This document shows, piece after piece, positions 1-6,378 of a DNA stretch of 6,378 nucleotides. Below the pieces are notes generated by a model. The model searched no databases and was not told where the DNA came from. It saw only the letters and a program-made list of their open reading frames with translations. The DNA is from Phycisphaerales bacterium (GTDB taxonomy: Bacteria; Planctomycetota; Phycisphaerae; Phycisphaerales; SM1A02). A program made the translations under genes and the position numbers. Position 1 is the stretch's first letter; every line of letters starts with the position of its first letter. The stretch lies in the NCBI GenBank assembly GCA_007135295.1, contig SLJD01000304.1, forward strand, positions 1 through 6,378. The letters run 5' to 3'.

Positions 1-98
1 ACTGGCACGCTCTCAGAGCATTCGACGACGCAAATCAGGGATTCCTCCCATGCGCGCACGTCGTGAACCGGAACATTTCAGGATGATGACTGTGTGAG
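1..98. other. Left-edge stretch with no identified gene
   Basis: No protein family is recognisable on either strand. On the plus strand a frame is open from the window edge to a TGA at 84-86 (27 residues), and another is open to a TGA near 95-97. Either could be the tail of a convergent plus-strand gene, but the residues match nothing I know. On the minus strand a GGAGG lies near 45-49, but the nearest ATG is followed within two codons by a stop. I leave the stretch unassigned. Confidence 0.4.
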
Positions 99-120
99 AC
101 GTGCTGTGGGAACACCACGT
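99..120 (-). terminator. Hairpin directly after the GGDEF-EAL stop, possible terminator
   Basis: ACGTG at 99-103 pairs with CACGT at 116-120. Inside it, GTG (106-108) pairs with CAC (113-115) around a GGAA tetraloop, leaving a two-base bulge. It begins at the base next to the stop codon of the c-di-GMP gene. No T-run follows on the minus strand, so it is not a classical Rho-independent terminator. It could be a 3'-end stabilising structure or chance. Confidence 0.25.
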
Positions 121-3100
121 TCATGCGGCACTCTGATTGTCGTGTGATCCGGCCCGGCCTGCGAGGCCCGGGATCTCGTCCGACGCAACGGGCCCGCTGA
201 AGAGAAAACCCTGACCGTACTGACAGCCGAGCGACTGGAGCGCCGCAAGCTGACTGGACGTTTCGACGCCTTCGGCCACGATGCTCATGCCGAGATTCTG
301 GCCGAGCGTTGTCACGGCCTGAACCATGGCGGCAAAGTCTCTTCCACGATCCAGGTTGCTGAGAAACTCGCGATCGATCTTCAGGGTGTCGAAAGGGAAC
401 TCCTGCAGACACGCCAGCGAAGAATGCCCCGTTCCAAAATCGTCCATCGCGAGCCGGATGCCGAAGTCACGAATCTGTTGCAGAATCGCCGCGGAACTGC
501 CACGATGATCCGTGACATCTCGTTCGGTTATCTCGAGTTGCAGTGCTTCCGGCTCAATGCCGGTTTCGCAGGTGATCCGTTCGAGCGTGGACGGGAAGTC
601 GCCAATCTCGAGTTGGGAGCGGGACAGATTCACGCTGACCAGGCGCGGAGCTGATTCAGGATCAGCGTGACGCCAAGCGACGAGCTGGCTGCACGCCTTT
701 TTGAGAATCCACTCACCGATACCGATGATCATTCCGGTCTCTTCGGCAATTGGAATGAAATCGACAGGCATGATGAGTCCGCGCTGCGGGTGCGTCCAGC
801 GCACCAAGGCTTCGACACTGTGCAACGCCCCGGTCTCCAGCGAGATGATCGGCTGGTACAGCAGCGACAATTGATCGTGGCTGATTGCTCGACGCAGTTC
901 ATTTTCGATGAGCATCCGTTCCTGAATGCGCTCGCGCATGCTTCGATCAAACATAACGGCCCGCCCCTTCCCGGACGCCTTTGCCTCATACATCGCCATG
1001 TCCGCGTCACGAAGCAGGTCTTCGGCGTTGGGCGCGGAGATATCACTGGTCACAATACCGATGCTGGCCGTTGAACTGACCTCGTTCTCACCGAGGCGAT
1101 ACGGTGCGGAGAACACATCGAGCAACCGATCAGCGACGGCTACAGCATCGTCAGATGACCGGATTGCATCCAGAATGACAACGAACTCGTCTCCTCCAAT
1201 GCGAGCCACGGTGTTGCCGTCAACATCGCACGAGATCGAATCTGTGGTGCGCACCGCGCTGCGGAGCCGATCCGCGATCTCACGGAGCAGCAGGTCACCC
1301 GATTCGTGCCCGAGACTGTCATTGATAATCTTGAATCGATCGAAGTCGAGAAATAGCACGGCAAAGCGATAGTCCGGCATTCGTCGCGAACGATCGATCG
1401 CCTGCTGAAGCCGATCGAGCAACAGCGATCTGTTCACGAGGCCGGTCAGGCGATCCGTCCGCGCCGCGATTTGAAGCTCTTCCTCCATGCGTTTTCTCGT
1501 TGAGATGTCTTCTTTGACTGCCACATAATGGGTCACCCGGCCGAGGCTGTCCGTAAGCGGCGAAATGACGGCCAACTCCCAGAAAATCTCCCCGTTCTTT
1601 CGACGGTTCTGGAGTTCGCCTCGCCAAGTGCATCCGGCAGAAAGGGTGCGCCACATCTCCCGGTAATGTTCCGCCGTCTGTCTGCCGGATTTCAGGATCC
1701 GAGGCGTCTGCCCGATCACTTCGTCCTGGGTGTAGCCCGTTACCTCGGAAAATGCAGGATTGACGTATTCGATGACCCCATTGACGTCGGTAATGATGAC
1801 GGAGGTGGGGCTTTGCTCGACCGCCTGTGACAGCTGTCGGATCTTCGACTCGTTCCGCTTCTGAGTGGTGACATCACGCACGATGCCGAGGTATCCGGTC
1901 ACGACATCGTGTTCGTTGCAGATCGCGGTAACGAGAACATGACCGGTCAACCGCCTGCCATCCTTTCCGACCAACGTCCATTCCCGTTCGATATGTCGGC
2001 CTTGCAACGCGTCATGAATGAGCACCTCGAATCCAGAAGGCTCCCGGCCGGCGTCCCCGATCAACTCCTCCCGCCGGGCGGCCAATTCAGATTCCAGGTG
2101 AAAGATCTCCGGCGTCCACTGATGGACAACGTCCTCTTCGGCATAGCCGAACATTCTCTTAGCACCACGGTTGAATACCGTGATCGTGCCGTGCTCATCT
2201 GTCGCGATGATGGCCATTTCGGATGCGGCATCCAGAATGGCCTGTGTCTGACGGCGGGCCATGTCGGCTTCCTGCCACGCACTGTTCAGCTCTCGGTTCC
2301 TGATTTCGAGATTCTCGCGGGCCTGCTCGAGCTCTGCACTGATCTTCGACTGCTGCTCAAGTGACTCCATAAGCCCTGCGCCGATGTGTCGAAGCTCGGC
2401 TTCGGCCTCCTTGCGTTCGGTGATGTCAAGTCGAACGGCGACTATCTGCTCAGGCCTGCCGTCTTCACCCATGATCGGCCGGATGGTTGTATCCACCCAG
2501 TAATGAGCTCCATTCTTGGCGCGATTCCTGATCTCGCCACGCCACGATTCACCTCGGCGGACAGCGCGATACATATCGCGCCAGAACGACCTGTCGTGAT
2601 AACCGGAGTTGAGGATGCGATGATCCTGCCCGAGCAGTTCCGCTTGACTGTAGCCGGACAGTTCACAGAACTTGCGGTTCGCGTACGTTATGCGCCCCTT
2701 CGAATCAGTAATCGCGAGAATCACGCACTCGTCAAGCACATCGAGCAGCGTTTGCATCTCCCGGTTGGCGGCTATCAGGCGAGCGGCAGTTTGCTGGCGT
2801 TGGCGCCACATAATGAGCACAAGGATCGTCAGGATGGCCGATGTCACGATCGAGGCGATCAGCAGCGCCGCGAATATGACCTGGAATCTCATCAGACGGG
2901 CCTCAAAACCCGACTCAAGCCGGCTGACCGCCTGTTCCATCTCCGCCAGAACCCACGTGCCCGCCAGGAAAATTTCCTCAGCGATCGCACCAGAGTCCGA
3001 CGAGGAGGAGGTACCCTCGCTCGCTGAGGCAATACCAAGCGCCCGCTGCCGTAATGGGCGCCATGCGCGGTACACCTCATCAAGCTGGTCCGATGCAGCC

Positions 3101-3468
3101 TGGTGATGCGCTGGCGGCAGGCCATACGATGGAACTGCCGCTCGCAAATCATTCAGAACCGATTCGAACTCGCTGATGACCTCGCCGACCGTATCGGCGG
3201 TCGCATGATGAGACGGCTCTCCGGTCACCGAACGATCGGCCCGATCGTGCGAAGCGTTGAGCAGATGATGCTGGCACTCTGCGACGAGACGCTGCGTAAG
3301 CATGCGCTGGCGGCCAGCGATGTTCAATACCTTCGATGCCGATGCCCCGTCACTCAGGATGGTCGCGCCGACCAGGGAGGTGCCGATTATCAGCAAGACA
3401 AGCAAACAAAGTGTCATCAACCCCCAGCGCCCGACAGACCTACGTTGAAGTTTATCTTCGGAAAGCAT
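121..3468 (-). CDS. Membrane-bound PilJ-PAS-PAS-PAS-GGDEF-EAL c-di-GMP enzyme
   Basis: A 1115-residue inner-membrane signalling protein, predicted to make and/or break cyclic di-GMP in response to a periplasmic and a cytoplasmic cue. Order: TM1 about 17-38; a periplasmic helical sensor of the PilJ/NarX-like type with the motif NIAGRQRMLTQR (about 49-60); TM2 about 196-221; PAS1 about 239-352; a coiled-coil linker about 353-407; PAS2 about 407-537; PAS3 about 542-662; GGDEF about 663-842; EAL about 852-1097. The cyclase motif GGDEF is intact at 758-762, with LDFDRFK at 707-713. The phosphodiesterase site also looks complete: E886 of EALVRW, N947, E979, DD at 1009-1010, K1030, E1066 and Q1086. 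Either activity may dominate. I chose the ATG at 3468 because it puts a short basic tail before TM1; the frame is open to an upstream ATG at 3612, but those 48 residues look non-coding. No clear Shine-Dalgarno precedes the chosen start. The signal sensed is unknown. Confidence 0.93.
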   Translation of the reverse strand: MLSEDKLQRRSVGRWGLMTLCLLVLLIIGTSLVGATILSDGASASKVLNIAGRQRMLTQRLVAECQHHLLNASHDRADRSVTGEPSHHATADTVGEVISEFESVLNDLRAAVPSYGLPPAHHQAASDQLDEVYRAWRPLRQRALGIASASEGTSSSSDSGAIAEEIFLAGTWVLAEMEQAVSRLESGFEARLMRFQVIFAALLIASIVTSAILTILVLIMWRQRQQTAARLIAANREMQTLLDVLDECVILAITDSKGRITYANRKFCELSGYSQAELLGQDHRILNSGYHDRSFWRDMYRAVRRGESWRGEIRNRAKNGAHYWVDTTIRPIMGEDGRPEQIVAVRLDITERKEAEAELRHIGAGLMESLEQQSKISAELEQARENLEIRNRELNSAWQEADMARRQTQAILDAASEMAIIATDEHGTITVFNRGAKRMFGYAEEDVVHQWTPEIFHLESELAARREELIGDAGREPSGFEVLIHDALQGRHIEREWTLVGKDGRRLTGHVLVTAICNEHDVVTGYLGIVRDVTTQKRNESKIRQLSQAVEQSPTSVIITDVNGVIEYVNPAFSEVTGYTQDEVIGQTPRILKSGRQTAEHYREMWRTLSAGCTWRGELQNRRKNGEIFWELAVISPLTDSLGRVTHYVAVKEDISTRKRMEEELQIAARTDRLTGLVNRSLLLDRLQQAIDRSRRMPDYRFAVLFLDFDRFKIINDSLGHESGDLLLREIADRLRSAVRTTDSISCDVDGNTVARIGGDEFVVILDAIRSSDDAVAVADRLLDVFSAPYRLGENEVSSTASIGIVTSDISAPNAEDLLRDADMAMYEAKASGKGRAVMFDRSMRERIQERMLIENELRRAISHDQLSLLYQPIISLETGALHSVEALVRWTHPQRGLIMPVDFIPIAEETGMIIGIGEWILKKACSQLVAWRHADPESAPRLVSVNLSRSQLEIGDFPSTLERITCETGIEPEALQLEITERDVTDHRGSSAAILQQIRDFGIRLAMDDFGTGHSSLACLQEFPFDTLKIDREFLSNLDRGRDFAAMVQAVTTLGQNLGMSIVAEGVETSSQLAALQSLGCQYGQGFLFSGPVASDEIPGLAGRAGSHDNQSAA

Positions 3469-3518
3469 TGTTATCAGCAAACAATCCGGGGGTTCCTGCG
3501 ACCTGTGACAAATGAAAG

Positions 3519-3540
3519 AGCAGCGGAATCCCCGGCTGCT
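3519..3540 (-). promoter_or_regulatory. Leader hairpin upstream of the c-di-GMP gene
   Basis: On the minus strand AGCAGC pairs with GCTGCT (plus 3535-3540 with 3519-3524), extended by a GG/CC pair next to one bulged C. The moderately T-rich CTTTCATTTG follows at 3518-3509. It lies about 50 bases before the ATG. An adjacent TGCTGCAGCA palindrome (about 3544-3553) could compete for pairing. It might be an attenuator-like leader or a weak terminator, or chance from repeated GCTGC units. It does not match the conserved core of the GEMM c-di-GMP riboswitch as I know it. Confidence 0.22.
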
Positions 3541-3625
3541 TCTGCTGCAGCACAGTGGCTTCAGGACTATCGGAATGATCCAGCAGCGGCTTGCTTGAGG
3601 CCAAAGCTCCACCGGGCGTTTCAGG

Positions 3626-3670
3626 AAAACCCCTTAGGCACCCTCAGGAGATGGCCTCCCAGCCGGCCAT
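3626..3670 (-). terminator. Tandem hairpins downstream of pepA, candidate terminator
   Basis: Starting 22 bases after the pepA stop codon, ATGGCC (minus) pairs with GGCCAT (plus 3665-3670 with 3651-3656, 8-base loop). A second stem follows: CCTGAGG with CCTAAGG (plus 3642-3648 with 3632-3638), a 3-base loop and one G-A mismatch, then GGTTTT at 3631-3626. GC-rich stem plus a short T-run fits a modest Rho-independent terminator for pepA. The T-run is short, so efficiency is doubtful. Confidence 0.35.
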
Positions 3671-3692
3671 GTTCTGACGGATCGCCGCCTGA

Positions 3693-5183
3693 TCAGGACC
3701 CGGCGTGGCCGGCGACCCAATCCGTCAGCAGACGCACGCCGTAGCCCGTCGGCCCCTGAACATACAGATCGCGGTCGCTGTCGACCGATGCGACGCCAGC
3801 TATGTCAACATGCGCCCACGGGACGTCTTCATCAACGAAGTAACTGAGGAACGCGGCGCCCTGAATCGGGTGGCCGTTGCGCGACGGGGCGGAGTTCCAG
3901 ATATCACAGTGTCTGGCCCGCATGAATTCACGATGCTCCGGCCAGAGCGGCATCCGCCAGATCTTCTCGCCGCTCTCCTGTGACGCAGCGTCAAGCTCAT
4001 CCATCAGGCCGTCGTCGTTCGTGAACACGCCGCTGCAGAAATGTCCGAGCGCGACCACGATGCCACCGGTCAGGGTCGCGACGTCGACGATCGCCGTCGG
4101 CTTGATTTCCTTGCACGCGTACGCCAGCGCATCGGCCAAAACGAGGCGGCCCTCGGCATCGGTGTTCGTCACTTCGACCGTCACGCCGTTGTACAGCGTG
4201 ATGATGTCATCCGGCCGGTACGCATCGCCGGCGATCATGTTCTCGGCTGCCGGCAGCAGGCCGACGACGTGGACCGGAAGGTTCAGCTCCGCGATGGCCT
4301 GCATCGCGCCGAACACGGTGCACCCGCCGCACTTGTCGTATTTCATTCCCTTCATCCCGCCGGAAATCTTCAGCGAGTATCCGCCGGTGTCGTACGTGAT
4401 CGTCTTCCCGACCAGGGCGAGCTTCTCGCCCTTGACCGGCCGGGCGGGCTTGTGTTCAAGCATGATCAGGCACGGCTTCTGCGCCGACGCCATTCCGACG
4501 TTGACGATCCCCCCGAGCCCCATCTTCTTTGCCTGCTCGAACGTGATGACACGACACGTCAGCGACTTGTGCGATCGAGCGAGCTTGCGGGCTTCGTCAG
4601 CAAGCGACTGCGGGAAGCAGAAGTTCGGCGGCGTCGCGGCAAGGCGGCGGGCGGTGTTCGTTGCATCCGCCAAGGCAAGGCCGCGCTTCAGCCCGGCGTG
4701 GACGGTCTTGTCATCGACCGATAGCGTCAGCGTGCCGTGCGGCGGATCGAGCTTGCTCGCCGAACCCTGAAACTGATCGACGCGCCAGTTCGCAAGTTGC
4801 ATGCCTTCCGCGACCGCTCGGCCGACCTGCTCAGCGGCCAACTGCCGGCGACCGATCGCCTGATGGACGGCGAGTCGCACGCTGCGCGGCGCCGCCCGAT
4901 CGAGGAATTTCACAAGCCGGCCCGCGGCCTGCCGAACCGAATCAGCCGTCACCGCGTCCGCCTCCCCGAGCCCGAGAAGGATCGTCTGCGACCCGGCCCA
5001 GACGAGTTCGCCGTTCTCGGCCTTGAACCCCGGCGCGTTCAAACCGTCGCGTACCGCTTCACGCTCTTCATCCGTCATGTCGATGCCCGACGGCACACGG
5101 TTGCTGTCCTGAGTGACGCCGACGACAAGCGGCCCGGCGGGTCGTTTCGAGGATGCGGCGGCGAGGCGAATTGATTTGAACAC
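3693..5183 (-). CDS. pepA: Leucyl aminopeptidase, peptidase family M17 (PepA type)
   Basis: A 496-residue cytosolic two-metal aminopeptidase that removes N-terminal residues, typically leucine, from peptides during peptide turnover. The N-terminal 160 or so residues form the divergent macro-like domain and the rest is the catalytic domain. The family signature NTDAEGRL is at 340-347. Metal ligands by family position are K260, D265, D283, D342 and E344, with catalytic K272 and R346. Each lies exactly ten positions below the residue I know from E. coli PepA (503 residues), so the catalytic core has no insertions or gaps. GTG at 5183 is preferred over the ATG 63 bases upstream because AGGAG sits 6 bases before it and the upstream residues look non-coding. 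No signal peptide is seen. E. coli PepA also binds DNA in Xer recombination; nothing here shows that role. It is separated from both neighbours by about 200 bases, so it is probably transcribed on its own. Confidence 0.95.
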   Translation of the reverse strand: MFKSIRLAAASSKRPAGPLVVGVTQDSNRVPSGIDMTDEEREAVRDGLNAPGFKAENGELVWAGSQTILLGLGEADAVTADSVRQAAGRLVKFLDRAAPRSVRLAVHQAIGRRQLAAEQVGRAVAEGMQLANWRVDQFQGSASKLDPPHGTLTLSVDDKTVHAGLKRGLALADATNTARRLAATPPNFCFPQSLADEARKLARSHKSLTCRVITFEQAKKMGLGGIVNVGMASAQKPCLIMLEHKPARPVKGEKLALVGKTITYDTGGYSLKISGGMKGMKYDKCGGCTVFGAMQAIAELNLPVHVVGLLPAAENMIAGDAYRPDDIITLYNGVTVEVTNTDAEGRLVLADALAYACKEIKPTAIVDVATLTGGIVVALGHFCSGVFTNDDGLMDELDAASQESGEKIWRMPLWPEHREFMRARHCDIWNSAPSRNGHPIQGAAFLSYFVDEDVPWAHVDIAGVASVDSDRDLYVQGPTGYGVRLLTDWVAGHAGS

Positions 5184-5189
5184 AGCAAT

Positions 5190-5194
5190 CTCCT
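5190..5194 (-). promoter_or_regulatory. Shine-Dalgarno AGGAG of pepA
   Basis: The minus strand reads GCAGGAGATTGCT directly before GTG, giving AGGAG with a 6-base spacer. It is the only convincing ribosome binding site in the window, and it decides for GTG at 5183 over the in-frame ATG at 5246. Confidence 0.75.
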
Positions 5195-5255
5195 GCGGAA
5201 TCTGGCGGTGCGGACAGCCGCCCGGCCCTGGCGCGGGCAGCATCACGAGCCACGC

Positions 5256-5284
5256 AGTGTACCCGTTTCCAGCCTGTATGCAGA
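5256..5284 (-). promoter_or_regulatory. Weak sigma-70-like promoter candidate for pepA
   Basis: TACACT (plus 5256-5261) as a -10 box, 17 bases from TCTGCA (plus 5279-5284) as a poor -35. It lies about 70 bases before the pepA GTG, inside the 194-base gap after the methyltransferase gene. Only three of six -35 bases fit the E. coli consensus, and the host's consensus is unknown. Confidence 0.2.
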
Positions 5285-5339
5285 CGAAGCAGACGGACGT
5301 TCACACATCAGCGCATTCAATCGCCAGCGCATCCCCGTC

Positions 5340-5359
5340 GCAGTGCCCTCGCCCACTGC
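5340..5359 (-). terminator. Small hairpin after the methyltransferase gene
   Basis: GCAGTG (5340-5345) and CACTGC (5354-5359) form a 6-base-pair stem with an 8-base loop, 18 bases after the methyltransferase stop. There is no T-run on the minus strand after it. Weak evidence for a transcription end. Confidence 0.2.
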
Positions 5360-5377
5360 CCCGGCCGACGATCTACC

Positions 5378-6184
5378 TCAATGTGATCCGCGAGTCGACC
5401 CGCTGACCAATCCATTGGGCGCTCCGTTCGGCGTCGCCACGCCACGCGCCGGCACGACGATCTTGAGCGGCGGATCCTGCCACGGCGAGGTTGCAATCTC
5501 CGGAAGCCGGCGGCGAGCGATGCAGAACACGTTCTGCGTGAGCAGTTCCCGCTCGGTGTACCCCGGCAGGCGACGGCGAACGGCTCGCGACAGACGCCGG
5601 CGGCCGCGCCGGCGATCCGTCGGGATCTCCTCCCACTGCTCGATGGTGAAGAACCGCTCGGTTACGCGGCGAAGGTCGTCAAGTCGGATCCGGTTCAGTT
5701 TGCGGCGGATGTAATGTCCTTCGGGCGGCTCATGCATGAGATGCCCCCAGTCGATCAGCCATTCCTGATCCGGATCGTCAAAATCGATTCGGTCAATCGA
5801 CTTCGGTTGCTGGTGATGCCCGTTCCACGCGCAGAAATTGTGATGATTGAAGATGATCACGCCGCGCGGCGAAAGCCGACTCGAGATCTTCTCAAACTGC
5901 CCTTCAAGGTCGATCAGATGCTCGGTCACGTTGTGAAGCGAGACGACGTCAAACCGCGCCTCAGCCGGCAGGTCGTCAATCGTGCCCCGGATGAGTTCAA
6001 GGCGTGGCATGTGTTGCATGACCTGCGCGGGCGTCCAGCCGAACGTCACCCGTCGCCCCTTGCCGTGGTGTTTAACCTCCCGGTTGTTCGGCTTGAACAG
6101 CGGATCCACGCCGGTGTAGCTTGATGCGCCGAACACCACGAAGCCGACACCATGCATCCCGCACCCGCATCCGATGTCTAACAC
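5378..6184 (-). CDS. Class I SAM-dependent methyltransferase, 5'-truncated
   Basis: 268 residues from the only available start, a GTG at 6184. The protein transfers a methyl group from S-adenosylmethionine; the substrate cannot be named. Motif I DIGCGCG is at 3-9, the ribose-binding acid is D27 in TGVDPLF, and FDVVSLHNVTEHL at 78-90 carries the post-motif II and III pattern of type 11/12 methyltransferases. RLSPRGVIIFNHHNF (103-117) is the following strand region. An arginine-rich stretch lies at 191-205. The start falls inside the first strand of the SAM-binding fold, so the usual preceding helix is absent. The frame is open upstream only to a TGA at 6257-6259, with no ATG, GTG or TTG between. 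Those upstream codons read like genuine methyltransferase sequence (AEWTAGRR just before VLDIGCG). The gene is therefore probably cut at its 5' end by the junction with the Pta fragment, and may be non-functional. No Shine-Dalgarno is seen. Confidence 0.8.
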   Translation of the reverse strand: MLDIGCGCGMHGVGFVVFGASSYTGVDPLFKPNNREVKHHGKGRRVTFGWTPAQVMQHMPRLELIRGTIDDLPAEARFDVVSLHNVTEHLIDLEGQFEKISSRLSPRGVIIFNHHNFCAWNGHHQQPKSIDRIDFDDPDQEWLIDWGHLMHEPPEGHYIRRKLNRIRLDDLRRVTERFFTIEQWEEIPTDRRRGRRRLSRAVRRRLPGYTERELLTQNVFCIARRRLPEIATSPWQDPPLKIVVPARGVATPNGAPNGLVSGSTRGSH

Positions 6185-6378
6185 ACGCCGCCCGGCGGTC
6201 CACTCGGCGCATTTTGCCGGCCAGCGGATTCGAGGAAGCCCCCTTCGTGGAAAAGCTCAGGAGTGCGACCACCGGTTCTGTTTCGAGGAAGCTGCGGCAG
6301 CTGTCGGCAGCTGCGATAGCGATTTCGGCAAGCTGCTCAGCGTCCGGATCGGGAATTGTGGCGCAGTCGGCGAAGATC
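6072..6378 (-). CDS. pta: Phosphate acetyltransferase (Pta/PTB family) fragment, broken at its 3' end
   Basis: Partial gene entering from the right edge. The frame from 6377 reads IFADCATIPDPDAEQLAEIA and continues to VVALLSFSTKG at 6272-6240, closely matching the E. coli Pta stretch around DCAINPDPTAEQLAEIAI and the following AMLSYSTG motif. Pta interconverts acetyl-CoA and acetyl phosphate in the cytosol. The malic-enzyme C-terminal domain and phosphate butyryltransferases share this fold, so the full-length protein could be one of those. Similarity ends at about 6210-6230. The remaining residues to the TAA at 6072 (from about RRVDRRAA onward) are the out-of-frame reading of the methyltransferase gene. 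An intact Pta has roughly 90 more residues after this motif, including the VNDLSRG region, and they are missing. I call it a broken gene, or an artefact of assembly. Confidence 0.75.
   Translation of the reverse strand, partial: IFADCATIPDPDAEQLAEIAIAAADSCRSFLETEPVVALLSFSTKGASSNPLAGKMRRVDRRAACVRHRMRVRDAWCRLRGVRRIKLHRRGSAVQAEQPGG

Noticed and set aside
1391..1400. CGATCGATCG tandem palindrome and other GATC-rich spots
   Set aside because: It falls inside conserved GGDEF coding sequence (Asp/Arg/Ser codons) and shows no array or spacing pattern.
1909..3106. Several plus-strand open frames opposite the PAS and sensor regions
   Set aside because: Antisense to well-conserved PAS and membrane segments; low-complexity composition and no motifs.
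3469..3612. 48-residue N-terminal extension of the c-di-GMP enzyme from the ATG at 3612
   Set aside because: Cysteine-rich sequence with no family similarity, placed before an otherwise normal basic tail plus TM1. ATG 3468 is a better start.
3877..4770. Long open frames on the plus strand opposite pepA (up to 297 residues)
   Set aside because: They lie entirely antisense to a clearly functional M17 peptidase, contain no recognisable domain, and are expected shadows of GC-rich codons.
1..6378. CRISPR array, tRNA/rRNA genes, insertion sequence or toxin-antitoxin pair
   Set aside because: I found no regularly spaced direct repeats, no tRNA-like cloverleaf, no transposase and no terminal inverted repeats flanking the Pta/methyltransferase junction.
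121..6378. A single functional operon or defence system linking all four genes
   Set aside because: The genes belong to unrelated pathways, the two gaps are about 200 bases with terminator-like hairpins, and no defence or mobile gene is present.

Overview
The window is a GC-rich bacterial stretch with every recognisable gene on the minus strand. Read in the direction of transcription (right to left) it holds: the broken end of a phosphate acetyltransferase (Pta) coding region entering from the right edge; a class I SAM-dependent methyltransferase that lacks a normal N-terminus; a complete M17 leucyl aminopeptidase (PepA type); and a large membrane-bound c-di-GMP enzyme (PilJ-like sensor, three PAS domains, GGDEF, EAL). 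The host cannot be fixed from the sequence. The protein families, the GC-rich codons and the lack of a clear Shine-Dalgarno in front of the largest gene would fit a planctomycete-like or similar environmental bacterium, but this is only an impression.

Layout: about 6210-6378 codes for a conserved Pta segment. Its similarity stops abruptly, and a methyltransferase fold begins in a different frame at about 6185-6240, ending at 5378. A 194-base gap with a weak promoter candidate leads to pepA (5183-3693), which has a GTG start and a well-placed AGGAG. A 224-base gap holding two hairpins near the pepA end and a third near the next gene leads to the GGDEF-EAL gene (3468-121). The last 120 bases at the left hold a small hairpin and no gene I can identify.

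I see no coherent multi-gene system. Pta (acetyl-CoA/acetyl phosphate metabolism), a methyltransferase of unknown substrate, a housekeeping aminopeptidase and a c-di-GMP sensor/effector do not form a known pathway, and the gaps argue against one tight operon. The most unusual point is the Pta/methyltransferase junction: both genes are cut at the same place and joined out of frame. This is either a real deletion or rearrangement scar, or an assembly chimera. The c-di-GMP enzyme is the most interesting intact gene: it keeps the catalytic motifs of both opposing activities.
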